64,000 nt of DNA, from NCBI GenBank assembly GCA_964035575.1, contig OZ037934.1:186001-250000 (forward strand). The letters run 5' to 3'. This document shows, piece after piece, positions 44,326 through 55,303 of the stretch; the stretch's first letter is position 1, and every line of letters begins with the position of its first letter. The stretch comes from Rhynchopus sp. YZ270_cl-10 (taxonomy: Eukaryota > Euglenozoa > Diplonemea > Diplonemida > Diplonemidae). The notes under the pieces are model-generated. The model made no database searches. It was not told where the DNA came from and worked only from the letters and a program-made list of their open reading frames with translations. The position numbers and the translations under genes are program-made.

Positions 44326-46592
44326 TATCTGTACGCCCTCTAAGGTCTCTACAGGGACGTACCACCTTGGCAACATCATTGCTACGAGTGCGTGCGGGTT
44401 CTTCTCGTACACCTCCATTCTGTTGTCGAGACTTGCAGATTTACGTACCTCTGGCACAGGCAGATCACAAATCACCTAACGAAGGGCCAGAACACGGGTG
44501 TTGTGTCTCCTAGTCTAGCTGAGGCGCCTTCTAACAGAAGAATAGCCTCGCGAACGGTTTTCCCACCCTTGTCTGTGGGCGTGTATTTTATCATGTATTT
44601 TCCACCTGATTTTGCCCCCAAAAAAAAAACGGGATTCGGGCCTATACGGCCTCTACGCAGCCTGTACGGGCCTATACGGCCCTTTACGCGCCTTTACGCG
44701 CCTATACGCGCCTATACGCGGGGCCGAAAATCCAGAAAAAAATTTTTTTTGGGTGGGTTCTAGTGGGGGAAATTTTGTGGGTGAGGGTTGGGGTAACGTA
44801 AAAATGTTGGAGTGGGTGCCCAAACCCTGAAACTTCACGCACATCTTCAGAATCCCCTTCCGGAGGGACAGAATGTCACACGCTCGCAACACCCCTAAAA
44901 TCGACAAAATGGATATCCCTCTTTCTCACACCGGGGTTGTTGCAACCGTTGCATAGAGGAAGGTACCCGTTTGGTTGCTTCTTATACAAGTCAGAGTAGC
45001 ACGTATGGGGATTCTGCTGCAAGTACTCCTTCACCAACGAAGTGTGTGGATAAGTCCGACGCTTCGCGAAGGAAGGAGTACAACACTACCATTCAACGAT
45101 TTAACAAAATCATTGAATGGACTGCTAAACACTGGGCCGGGTGCAGTGGCCGCCTCAGAGACCCTTGTCATCGACACCCTACCCTACCTTCTGTGCATGG
45201 GGACATGAAGAACCCCTCTGGCCCCGCCGACTTCACCACCAAAGAGGTCATGGCAGCAATCAGCATGCCACGAGCCACTACAGGTGGCCCGTCAAACCTG
45301 ACAGATTCACTCCTCCGCACCTTGTGTGTTGTGCAACCAAAAGCACACCCCTGGCACGCTTGCTGCCCTGGCGAAGGTGCTGTCGTCACTGGCAAAAGGC
45401 GAGGCTCATCGATCGATCGCAACTTTCTTCGCTGTGCCAAGCTAGCCCTCATGAAGGTGTCATGAAGGCAAGCCTGGCGATGCGCTCACTCGGTGGATTG
45501 ATTGGCATCAAAGGCACTGCAAAGTAAGACCACCTTGCATTACGTCTCTTCGCATTTAGGCGCAACCTCAACATCGTCATCGTCCAGTCGGTGGGTAGGA
45601 CGGTGGAGAGGAGCGCCTAGCACATGACTGCAGCCAAACGGTCATTCACCCCGAGGGGTGGATGGCCGCTAGGCTGCAGTCATGTGTGAGGGTGTGCCAC
45701 GGTGGGCTCGGACTTCCGCCAGAACTTTGTCGACCTCATGTGCCTGATCCCCGTACTCTGCGGACGAAGTGGCATCAACGCATCCACCACAACTGGTTGT
45801 GAGGGAAGTATTCCTCAAAGAAATCCAGTCGTCAGCCTCTTCGTCACACAGCCCCCATGCCCAGTCGTCGTCTCCTTCCACGATCTCATCATCCCAGAAG
45901 GCGACCTCCTCATCCTCCGCTTGGCGCAGTGGTGATGCCCGAACAAAGCGGTGCCGAAGGTGTCCCAGGGAGAGGGAAAAGAGTGGCTTTGGCGGGTTGT
46001 GGGGGATATATACACGTATAGAGGGGAAAATGGGTGGGGATGTGCCTTTACGGACCTATACGGGCCTATACGGGCTTATACGCGCCTATACGAGCCTATA
46101 CGCGCCTTTACGCGCCTATACGCGGGGTAAAAATCAGGTGGATTTTATAAAAAAAACCAAAAAAAATAAAATACCATAAAATACCAAAAATACCGTATTT
46201 TTGAATAATACCAACCGGAGGCCTACACCTAGGCCTCCGGTTGGTATTATTCAAACATACGGTATTTTTGGTATTTTTGGTATTTTATGGTATTTTATTT
46301 TTTGGGTTTTTTTTATAAAATACATGATAAAATACATGCCCACAGTCAAGGGTGGGAAAATCGTTCGCGAGGCTATTCTTCTGTTAGAAGGTGCCTCTGC
46401 TAGACTAGGAGACACAATACCCGTGTTCTGGGCCCTTCGTTAGGTGATTTGTGATCTGCCTGTGCCAGAGGTACGGGTAAATCTGCAAGTCTTGACAACA
46501 GAATGGAGGTGTACGAGAAGAACCCGCACGCACTCGTAGCAATTATATTGAGCCAAGGTGGTACGTCCCTGTAGAGACCTTAGAGGGCGTAC
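44326..46592. mobile_element. TIR element of 2.27 kb with about 280-bp arms and nested foldbacks
   Basis: Arms 44326-44602 and about 46316-46592 are inverted copies starting GTACGCCCTCTAAGGTCTCT, with modest divergence. Inside the left arm end lies a CCACCTGATTTTG terminus (44601) followed by iterated CCTATACGCG motifs. The matching right terminus ATCAGGTGG ends at 46139, so a second element (44601-46139) appears nested between the arms. A further palindrome with CCGGAGGCCTACACC/GGCCTCCGG at its centre fills 46145-46315. No complete transposase was seen. No clear target duplication. Confidence 0.65.
45060..45530 (+). pseudogene. Possible fragment of a LINE reverse transcriptase (N-terminal part)
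   Basis: A GC-rich, protein-like stretch reads FTTKEVMAAISMPRATTGGP then SNLTDSLLRTL, then, in a shifted frame, LAALAKVLSSLAKGEAHRSI. The order (variable, P-R-x-T-x-x-GPSxLT, then a helix with LLxxLxxGE) resembles the region just before and into the fingers of non-LTR reverse transcriptases. Later catalytic motifs are not seen, and the frame changes more than once. The assignment is tentative; an unrelated transposon protein is possible. Confidence 0.3.
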
Positions 46593-46815
46593 TCATTTCT
46601 AAGTATTTGGAAAAGTTTGACATTCGCTCGTTTTTTCAGGCTGGGGAGGATGCGGTAGAGGAGCTTGATGGAAACGAGGCCCTGTGTCCCTCGCCTCTTT
46701 TATGGGAAAGGAGAGCCGTTCCACTCCCGATCCGTTTGGGCTCAGGCGTTTCAGGCACACAAAGAGAAGCCGGAGAGGTGGTGTCGCCTCCAAAACAGGT
46801 TTCAGTGTGCCATGT
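46593..46815 (+). other. Unassigned protein-like segment abutting the TIR element
   Basis: It reads SKYLEKFDIRSFFQAGEDAV and EELDGNEALCP in one frame, then LFYGKGEPFHSRSVWAQAFQ and AHKEKPERWCRLQNRFQCAM in another. Both halves look like real protein, joined by a frame change near 46690. It begins exactly where the 2.27-kb TIR element ends. It then runs into a TATTTTATGTATTTTA repeat. It may be a disrupted host gene or part of another mobile element. Confidence 0.35.
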
Positions 46816-46955
46816 ATTTTATTGGTATTTTATGTATTTTATCGGTATTTTATGTATTTTAAGTATTTTATGTATTTTATTCCAGAAGCTGAAAAATACC
46901 GGAGGCCTACCTACACCCACCCCCACCAGGTAAAACACCTATACCCCTGTACATT

Positions 46956-48605
46956 ATGCCACGCCTAACACGCGACTCGATGGACAGACGCCACTCCCTT
47001 GATCGCATGCTAAGCCGTTACGACCGCTTTGGCCCTGCCCCCAAACAATCCCGGAACAACAGCTGGGCGCCGCCCTATAACGTGACTGATCCGGGGGCAC
47101 GAGAGTTCAGGCTCTTGGGGGGCGCTAAGAAGAGGCAGCAGTTGGACAACAGCCTCTCTGAGTACCTCCAACAGTACCCCAGGGCCGCAACAAAACAGGT
47201 ATTTTTTTATATATCAGTTCCTTTCAGGGATTTTTCTAATTGTGGATTTGGATAATATTATGGATTCAGAGATTTATATAGCCCCCCCCCTAGACTAGAC
47301 AGAGCACGACGGTGAAGTATGTTACATTACAAGTGAAGTTACTCGTAACGTTACAAGTGAAAAACCGTTACAAGTGGGTTACATGTATATTACATGTACC
47401 ACATGTAAGTTACGTGTACCACCACCTGATTTTGCCTGAAATTAGGTGAAGTTTAGTGGTTTTTGGTGGTGGTACATGTAACCCACTTGTAACGTTACAA
47501 GTGGGTTACAAGTGGGTTACGTGTAACAAAAGTTACATGTAACTCCACTTGTAATCTCACTTGTAACACCCGTTACTTCACCGTCGTGAGGAGGGGAGGC
47601 TTTCCCCGCAGAGAAGGGTTGGGGTGGTATAGGTTGGCCGTGGATCACAAATTACCTAGAAAATTTTTCCCTGAGTTTTTTCCACAGAAAAAAAATGACT
47701 GCCTCACACAAAACCACCTTTTTGGTGGAGGACAGGGGGGCTATATGAAATTCTGTATGGATTTCGGGGGGGGGGGGGGAAATTCCCTGTTTTCCCTACA
47801 GCAATTTCAGGTGGATTCTACCCCACCCCGCCCCCAGAGAGTTTCGCCTGTGGGATGCGATCGATCAAATAAAGCGGAAAAAAAAAATTCCGGATTTTGA
47901 GAAAAAAATTGGCTCTGCAGGCAGTTGCTGTAGTTGTGGGTGCGGATGTTCGCGTCAGTTGCAGGCAAACGTCCTGCATCGGAGACATTTGAGGTTGTGC
48001 ACAGCCTCCACCAAAAAGGTGATTTTGTGTGAGGCAGTCTTTTTTCTGTGGGGAAAACTCAGCCAAAATTTTTATTGGTAATTTGTGATCCACGGCCAAC
48101 CTACCACCCCAACCCTTCTCTGTGGGAAAGCCTCCTCTGTGCCTTGGTAGCTTTCCGCCACTGGTGATCCGCAAGCCGTAGTGGGTGTAGCCTTCTTATC
48201 AGTAACCTACATTTACAAAAGAAAATGCGGCCATGGCTCAAAGATTCTTGGCGGAGCCACGGTACGCAACATTTCTGGGAAAATATTGATGTTTAGGATC
48301 TTTTCAGCATTCTCTTTTGCGGGCGAGGCTTTCCCTGCTTCCATGTTTGGGTGTTCCATCCTGTTTATACGTTACGAAGTGCACACCTGCTATGACTTCT
48401 ACTTTATAACCACCCCCTCCTCAACCCTCAACCATCATCCATCTATCCACAGGCAGCACGCGTGTTGGTGCACAACGGCGAGGAAGGTGCGATGGCGGGG
48501 GCATCGGCCCAACGCGAGGCCTGCGAGAAGGACAGGCCCCGTTTTGTGTTGGAGATATGTGTGCAGGATATACGTGTGCAGATTTTTACCCAAAATGGCG
48601 GATAA
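46956..48605 (+). CDS. Small two-exon gene of unknown function with a transposon-filled intron
   Basis: Exon 1 (46956-47198) begins MPRLTRDSMDRRHSLDRMLS, is strongly basic and ends ATKQ at a GTATTT donor. Exon 2 (48453-48605) follows a C/T-rich run ending CCACAG and reads AARVLVHNGEEGAMAGASAQ on to a TAA. Both exons are whole codons, so the join keeps frame and gives about 131 residues. The basic, Arg-rich start could be a mitochondrial targeting or nucleic-acid-binding region; no family was recognised. The 1254-nt intron is almost wholly made of two foldback elements (47305-47588 and 47589-48265), against 48-400 nt for other introns here. The last codons run into repeat-like sequence, so the 3' end may differ. 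Confidence 0.5.
47305..47588. repeat. Foldback element in an intron, iterated ACAAGTG arms
   Basis: The ends CACGACGGTGAAGTA and TACTTCACCGTCGTG-type arms repeat GTTACAAGTGG. The core contains CCTGATTTTGCCTGAAATTA, the terminal word of the foldback at 15357-15469. Same family as 40364-40534. Confidence 0.65.
47589..48265. repeat. Foldback related to the 2.18-2.95 kb element
   Basis: The left arm (47589-47745: GGTTGGCCGTGGATCACAAA, ACTGCCTCACACAAAACCAC) and its inverse (48003-48150) pair. Each matches 2640-2800. The right outer part (48150-48265, GCGGAGCCACGGTACGCAAC) matches 2500-2640 in inverse orientation. A poly-G run lies near 47767-47779. Confidence 0.6.
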
Positions 48606-48610
48606 TTTTT

Positions 48611-48716
48611 GACCTTGGCCCAGTGGGCTAGTGGGTACAACACCCCCAGGCTGCGTGAGTGCGTGGCGAGAGCTGCGGACTGAAGTCTCAGAACCTATTC
48701 ATAGGTTCCGCACCTG
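48611..48716 (+). ncRNA. tRNA-like, RNA polymerase III-type sequence (possible SINE head)
   Basis: TTGGCCCAGTGGGC fits the A-box pattern TRGYNNAnnGG. GGTTCCGCACC near 48704-48714 resembles a B-box (GGTTCGANNCC) at the expected distance for a tRNA with a long variable arm. An anticodon-loop-like GGACTGAAGTCTC and a small hairpin AACCTA-TTCA-TAGGTT lie between. A T run follows. No closed acceptor stem was found, so this is not called a functional tRNA. Confidence 0.35.
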
Positions 48717-49010
48717 TTTTAAATAAAAAAGTTATTTATTTATTTTTACTTATGAAGTAACAAAACAGCAAAAGAGTGAAAATAAATCAGCAAAAAACAA
48801 AAACAAAGCAAAACAAAATAAAACAAACTTTCACACCAGTGTCTCGTTTTTTTATTTTTTTATTTTTTTTATATTTTTTTTGTAGCTTCCAGGACCGTAC
48901 ATGCTCCGTTCCCTAAAAGGAATGGTACAATTTTTTTCAGAAAAAACAAAATAGTGGAGCACACTCTAGGGTGGCTACACTAATGCAACCAAGTTTTCAA
49001 AAAAAAAAAA
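48717..49010. other. A/T-rich spacer with two dispersed modules
   Basis: A-rich stretch at 48770-48830. A module with CTTCCAGGACCGTACATGCT lies at 48890-48925 and the ACACTAATGCAACC module at 48955-49000. No gene. Confidence 0.5.
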
Positions 49011-52000
49011 GAAGGATTATATTTTGTGTAACCAAATATCAGCCTTTTTGTTTTCGGCTAGCCAACTCTGCAACCGATTCAGAAATCATGTGATATGATT
49101 ACAATGTTATGCAAAACGTGACCATGACATTTAAAAATTTCTCACTGTTTTGTATATCCTACGGTTTGCCTAGGTGGTAGAGACTAGTCAACCCCCCTCC
49201 CCTCTTCCTCAAGGAAAGAAAGAAAGCCTCCCCCCTCCCATTTCGCGGTTGGGCGTCTCCCGCCCCGTCTTCTTCGCTTTGTTCCTCCGGTGTCTGCTGC
49301 GCGTGTTCTGGTTTGCACGTGTGCTGCCTGATGGGTGTCTTCCTTATCAGACGGTTCCTAGCAGTTTGTCTGACTGCAGGTGCGGTTCTTGAGTGCCTTG
49401 ACATGGGTGCTACGACTTCTTCTGGCTGTGACGGGTTTCTGGGTGTTGTGTGTTTCTTTGCTGTGGAGGTGCCTACACACGTGTGGCTTGTGTTTATCTT
49501 GTTAACTTCTGCAGACTGATTCTATGTGCCCTGTGTTGTGTGTGTCCAGTCTCCTCCTCTTTTATGTCGTCTTGCTTGCCTCATCGTCTCCGTACTTGTT
49601 GTGTCTGAGGTGTCTGTGGTATGTATCTCTCATCTGGTAAATAGATATGGGTACTCGAGCTCCTTCCTTTCATGAGTGCTTAATCGAGTACCTACTGTTC
49701 CCTGCCGGTGGGCTCTTCCTTGCGCGTCTGTCTGCCTGCTTAGTTCTCGAGTACCTACTCTTAGTTACGTGGTGTGTCTGTGTGTGTCCTGCCGCCTGTC
49801 AGCGTTGGTATAAATAAGTCACGCCGCCTATCCATAGGTGTAGCGTTGGTATAACTAAGTCACGCCGCCTATCCATAGGTGTAGCGTTGGTATAAATAAG
49901 TCACGCCGCCTATCCATAGGTGTAGCGTTGGTATAACTAAGTCACGCCGCCTATCCATAGGTGTAGCGTTGGTATAAATAAGTCACGCCGCCTATCCATA
50001 GGTGTAGCGTTGGTATAAATAAGTCACGCCGCCTATCCATAGGTGTAGCGTTGGTATAAATAAGTCACGCCGCCTATCCATAGGTGTAACGTTGAAGATC
50101 TGTGTGTTTCTCGAGGGCCGGTCCTTGACTATGCGCCGATGCGTTCTGTACTCTGTCCGTGTGTCGGTCCTGCCCGTGGTACCTCTATCATCTCTGTGTG
50201 TGTCGTATACCCCTTTCCTACCGTGGTGGTAAGGTCTGCCTGTCCCCCTTGCGGTTTTTGGTCGTCTGGGCGTGTGGTCATGAGTATGTCTTCAACCTTC
50301 AGCCCTCTTCTTCCCTTGCCTGTCTTGTTCGCCGAGTTCTTTCCTGTCTCTGTTGTATCTGTCGGGTCTGGGGTGTCTATGTGGTGTGCGATACCTTGGC
50401 TGGAACAGCGCATCTTCGTACCCACGCACGTGGAGGATCCTGCTGCGCTACCGCCCGCGACCCGGCTACGGAATACGACGTCTGCCCCTGCTGTACCCGG
50501 CACGCATGCGTCTGCTACCCCGAGTGCGCCTTCCCCAAGTATGACTCCATCTGCGCTGTGCACCCGTGCGACGAGCACCATTGCGATGCTGTAGGTGCTG
50601 TAGTGCCGCTGGGACCTTTCTGCGTCAGCCAAGAGTGATGTATGGAGGCATCGACCGGTACGAGGCCAGGCACCTTATGCAGTGGATGTACGGACACGAC
50701 GCTCAGTTGAGGCTATGTGCCGGTGGTGTGTCTGTGTTCGGGATTATGGCCGCTTGGACTTCCGCAGTTTCCGGGCTGACGAGGCTGTGGTCGCTTGTGA
50801 GCGAGCCGGTGAGGGCACTGCATGAACCTGATGCTGGACAGGATCCTTCTGTGCCGTGTATCTTCTACGGGCCGTACTGCTAGTCTGCGAAGCAGGTGGT
50901 GGTTTCAACGTCGCCTCTCAGTTTGGCGATGGTAGTGATAGCCGTACGATGTTCCCTGTGTGTGGCACGACGCGGACCGCTACGTGAGTTCGTGTGTAAT
51001 AGGATCTGCTCGATTTGTGATGGTGTCTTCAATCTATTCCTCTTCCCCCTATGCCTCGTCTTGTTCGCCTCGTTCTCTCCGGTCCCCTTGGCGTCTGTCG
51101 GGTCTGAGGAGTCTTAGTGATGTGTGATCTCTTGTGTCGTAGGTGGCTAGGCATGTGAGGCTTGCGTCCATCTTATGATCTTTAATGACACACTGCCGCT
51201 AGTTCTTTGCATTTCACGTTTCATTGATCTGAGCCATGCAGTGTTTTCCGAATGGTTTGTGAGTCGCGTAGTGTCTTCGGATTCTTCCTCGCAGTTCGTC
51301 CGACTGTCTGTTGGTGTGTGACCCTGTCCGAACCAAGAGAGTCTTGGTTATTTGAGAATTTAACTTCCCCAGAGTTGTTTTTTCCATCTGTGTGAGTTGA
51401 ACCCTCGCCGAGCCAAGAGTGTCTGGGTGGCTTGAGATTCAGTAGATTTTGTCTCTATTCGCCGAGCTGCCTGTGTGTGCTATGAACTCTGTCCAAGTCT
51501 GGGTTCTCTTGGTTCTTGTGACAGGATGGTGTTCGCCTTTCCGGTATGTCTTGCGACGCTATCGGCGTGGCTGAGTGTCGCGCCTGGACGCCAGAGAGAT
51601 CCTGCTTGTGTATGGTGGCAGCACGGGCATTGCGGCGATGTGGTAGGAGCCCCCGTGTTTTTGCCGCTTAGTTGAGGCTCTGTGCCGATGTCGTGTCTGT
51701 GTGTGGGATTGCGAGGCGCCGCTTAGTCTTCCGTACTGTCCGGCCTGACAACGGCGATGAGGCTGTCGTCGCTTGTGGGCGGGCCGGTGGAGGGCACTTC
51801 ATGAACCTGATGCTGGGCAGGGTTCCTTCTATGCCGATCGCCTTCTGCGTGACGTACAGCAAGTCTGCTAGCAGAGGATTCGAGGTTCAACGATGCTTCT
51901 CATTGTGCGCGACGGCGGTGGTAGCCTCCTGTGAGTGTGGTGTTTTATGCGTATGGCACGATACAGACCTGCGTGTGTCCGTGTGCGACACGCTGGATAC

Positions 52001-52344
52001 CTATGTTACGGACGCCGCGGACCCTTGCCGTGCGGATTTCTCCCTCGTATACCGCTGCTTCTTCTGACTCCCTGACATCATTGCTCCGTCGTTCTCGTCC
52101 TTCCGATGAACTCCTCACCTGCGTTGGGATATGAAAGCCAGAGATCTGCGTTGGGGATTTCATTATCTCTGAAGCTTTCTGGATTTCTCAAATTATCGTA
52201 GCGGTTCAGATCTCGAAATTTCATCTGAAAGAATTTCAGTGACGAGATCAAAACACGCACGATTTTTCCCATCGCAGTTGAGCGATTCGGTAAGCTCAAT
52301 CAAGCAAACAAAAGGTTAAAGAGTTAGGCGTTACGAAAACAAAA
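49011..52344 (+). mobile_element. Large repeat element of unknown class, first copy of a head-to-tail pair
   Basis: The 5' unique end (49011-49142, GAAGGATTATATTTTGTGTA) and 3' end (about 52152-52344, ending GCGTTACGAAAACAAAA) recur as the ends of the next copy (52345 onward), so this is a full unit of 3.3 kb. The region starting TTTTTGTTTTCG near the 5' end pairs imperfectly with the 3' end, suggesting terminal inverted repeats of about 30 bp. The interior is GC-rich. It has a 41-bp tandem array (49801-50092) and then Cys-rich, protein-like stretches (50160-50640, with CPCCTRHACVCYPECAF and ICAVHPCDEHHCDAV). Two diverged versions of one domain follow (about 50640-51010 and 51670-52010, both with LRLCA..VSV.GI and CVWHD.D). 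The reading frames are broken. No known transposase or polymerase was recognised. Confidence 0.6.
49801..50092 (+). repeat. Tandem repeat, 41-bp unit, about 7 copies, TATA-like core
   Basis: Unit AGCGTTGGTATAAATAAGTC followed by ACGCCGCCTATCCATAGGTGT. Copies alternate between TATAAATAAG and TATAACTAAG variants early in the array and are otherwise identical, so the array is young. It lies just before the protein-like part of the element, the place where some mobile elements carry promoter monomers. Confidence 0.9.
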
Positions 52345-54040
52345 GAAGGATTATATTTTGTGTAACCAAATATCAGCCTTTTTGTTTTCGGCTAGCCAAC
52401 TCTGCAACCGATTCAGAAATCATGAGAGATGATTTCTGCAACCGACTCACAAATCATGTGATATGATTACAATGTTATGCAAAACGTGACCATGACATTT
52501 AAAAATTTCTCCCGCCCACCCTCACCTGAGTAACTCTCTACGGTATCATGGTTCACGTTTCTCTTCGCTACTCTCTCGTGGTGCAGATACGCTTGCGTTG
52601 CCTTCGTTGACGGGCACATCCCTCCCGGGTAATTTCGTGGTGTCTGCCCTCTCCTTATCTGCCATCACGGTACCGCACTATTCCCTCCCGCACTTCAGAG
52701 TGGTCTTCGCGTGGATCCTCCCATTCCTCGGCTGACCTAGCTAGTGAACGCGCGTGATATACTTTGTCAACTACGCTTGCTTCCATGGAGAAGTCTTCCT
52801 CTTCATCTGGCCTACACTGATTAGCTAATACACCGCGTTGTCCATCCTCGTTTACGGCTGGTCGTCATCGCGAGGAGCTGAAGGTGCACACCGCAGTTTT
52901 CGCTACGATCGGCTGCCCTGCGGGTGTCTTCAGCGCGGAGCGTCTCAAAGAGAAGCGGATCCGTGTGCACGATTCTACATGGCGCTGAAGGTGTAGGACG
53001 CTGCTGCTGCTGTAGAGATGGCGCGTTCATCTAGGGTGCATGGATAAGAGGCAGGCACTTTTTCCGCCGTAGCTTGGGAATGTGTGGCAGTCGGCGGTCG
53101 GGATTTGTGCTGTACATCGTTGCCACCACAGGAGCGGGCCGTCCTTATCTCGATCTACCAGGAAGTGATGCGCTGCATCGAGGCTATGTGTACTAGCTGC
53201 TTACTGACGGTAGGCTTGCGCTCCTCCCCGAGATGCGTCACTTCAAGTTTGCGGATCGACCACATCTACGACGTGCAAGGGCAATGTATCGCCAGAGGGT
53301 TTAGATAGGCATTGTCTGCGATCTTAGATAAACGGTATGGCGAAGAGGCGCAGGGTTGTGGCTGCTTCTTTGGAAAGAGGCTCACCAATACGTGAAAGGA
53401 CTACGGTGAGCTGTCGCGTGCGTCGTATTTACTTGCCTTTGGACAGGTCTCATAGAAAACGAACAACTCTCTGTCTATATCACGTCTTGAGAGGTTCGCA
53501 GACGCTGGCAGGTACGAACCCTTGAACAGGATTGCGGCCCTGGCTGAGTTTGCCATGACCACAGTAGTTCCTTGAAGTGCCACAAGTTTATATTGGTCAC
53601 GTGGCTATCGAAATCCATCTCTTCACGGCTCCAGGTTCGCTATGTACTGTCGGACGTCTTCCTGCTCCGGAGCAGTGAAGAGTCCTCTGCAGGACATTCT
53701 CACGGAGGTCCCCCCCCCAACTGCGCTCATACGGATTAGGGCCGGCGGGACACGCTGTTCGATGTGTCAAGGTTCTCTAGATTCAAGCATTTCATGGATA
53801 ACCAGCTTCGTTACTTTATTTGATTATGTTTTCGCGCCCCACCCTGGGGATTTCATTATCTCTGAAGCTTTCTGGATTTCTCAAATTATCGTAGCGGTTC
53901 AGATCTCGAAATTTCATCTGAAAGAATTTCAGTGACGAGATCAAAACACGCACGATTTTTCCCATCGCAGTTGAGCGATTCGGTAAGCTCAATCAAGCAA
54001 ACAAAAGGTTAAAGAGTTAGGCGTTACGAAAACAAAAAAA
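52345..54040 (+). mobile_element. Second, shorter copy of the same element, directly adjoining
   Basis: The same 5' end (52345-52510, with a short internal duplication of a TTTCTGCAACCGA segment) and 3' end (53845-54040) as the first copy, with near identity, but a different, shorter interior of 1.3 kb. The interior has protein-like pieces (RVHDSTW, MAKRRRVVAASLERGSPIRE) in broken frames. The two copies meet without any spacer (AAAACAAAA then GAAGGATTA), which suggests head-to-tail insertion or tandem duplication. Confidence 0.6.
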
Positions 54041-54891
54041 GTCTCGTTTTTAGCTTTCCTTTACACCATTTTGTTTTCACCCCATTCCTTCCCCTCCCCT
54101 TTGTTTACGTTAGATGTGTGTGCACTGTGCGAGAGGCACATTCATCTTTCAAAATTTCCTTTGTTGCCTTTTTTATTTTCGTCGAGCGAAAAAACCTCCG
54201 ACGTCACCTCGTCATATTTTTTTTTTTTTACAAATATATTTGACTAAAGGGGGGTGGGGGATAAAACAGTTATCCCCCGTTTTTTCTCTCTTTTTCCCCC
54301 CATTTTATTTTTTTTTTCATCCCCCACTACACTTTACTTAGAAACACAACAGTTAAGGCGACTAAGCAGCGAGAGGCTTAGGTTGCATCTCAAAAATTTT
54401 ATTTATTTCTTTTGTCTCGTTTATTTTTCTTTACGCACACTATTTTGTGAGCGTGAAGTGTCACGTCGTTCACTCACCCAACCGTGCTCTGCAACACCAC
54501 CACCCAACAGGTGAGAGTGTGTGGAAGTGTCAACGCATCAAACAACTACAAGAAGGGGGGTGAGGGAACGAAGTGACACTGTTCTCGGTTCAGTGTAGCA
54601 TCGGCCTCTGGTGTCTACGCTAGAAAAACGAAGTTTTCAAAAAAAAAAAAAAGTATCTCTTTTATTGATCGTGTACTCATGTCTTATATTTTCCTCAATT
54701 CACTTCTACTTTCTGCCAAATGCTGTGTTTCGACCACCACCACCAACACAAGGCAGTATCACACAACACCACACTGCAAAGGAGCCATGAGTCAAGCGAC
54801 ATCACGGCTGTGTCTTTTTTTCTAGTAATCTTCACCACTTCCCCTCCCTCCAAAAACTCAAAAGGTAATTTACACAACAAAACACCCCACA
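54041..54891. other. Spacer with hairpin modules, no gene seen
   Basis: Hairpin with GTGTGTGCAC stem at 54111-54150 and CTAAGC hairpin at 54354-54391. A diverged GGTGTCTACGCTAGAAAAACG module lies at 54600-54640. T-rich tracts and the pyrimidine-rich approach to the next gene make up the rest. Confidence 0.5.
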
Positions 54892-55193
54892 ATGCCTGGA
54901 ACAAAGCGTGCACGCGCCTCTGATTCTTCCCCAGAGGCGCCAAGAAGCGCCAAGAAGCGCAGCCGCACCACCGACGTCATCCCCAGCACCGCCACCACCA
55001 GCACCACTACCAGCACCAGCACCCCCTTGCCCCCACCGACAACACTCACCTCTCTCCCACTCAGGACGGAGAGTGCCGACAGCCCCACAACGAGATTCCC
55101 CGCCTGCTCGATGTCTGGCAGTGTGATTTTTGCGATGCTGTGGGGTTTTGTGTTGAGGGTGTTGGAAGCCCTTGTGGGTGGCTGAAGGGGTGA
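54892..55193 (+). CDS. Possible small nuclear Cys-rich protein, two exons
   Basis: From the ATG at 54892 the frame reads MPGTKRARASDSSPEAPRSA then KKRSRTTD, a bipartite nuclear-localisation pattern. It then turns into Thr/Pro low complexity that looks like intron. A pyrimidine run ending CCCACTCAG at 55064 is followed, in another frame, by DGECRQPHNEIPRLLDVWQC then DFCDAVGFCVEGVGSPCGWL and KG-stop (55191-55193). Its spaced Cys pairs could bind zinc. An intron from 54976 to 55064 would keep phase and give about 70 residues. The donor GTCATC is poor. The alternative is an unspliced 97-residue frame. It lies between the mobile-element pair and the gene-proximal repeat. Confidence 0.35.
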
Positions 55194-55267
55194 TTCGCGC
55201 TGGTTCCTGTCTCGCTTTCTTAAGATGTGTGCACGTGAGACACACCTTAATAAAAGCACTTTCTCTC

Positions 55268-55303
55268 AAGGTGACTAAGCACGGGAGGCTTAGGTTCATC
55301 TTA
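55268..55303 (+). repeat. Hairpin module, CTAAGC/GCTTAG stem, near-consensus copy
   Basis: GGTGACTAAGC, loop ACGGGAG, GCTTAGGTTCATCTT. Preceded at 55217-55250 by a relative with stem GTGTGCAC/GAGACACAC. One of about 25 same-strand copies; its loop differs from the consensus ACGAGAG by one base. Confidence 0.7.

Noticed and set aside
49801-50092. CRISPR-like array
   Set aside because: The 41-bp units abut with no variable spacers between them; it is a plain tandem repeat in a eukaryotic setting.
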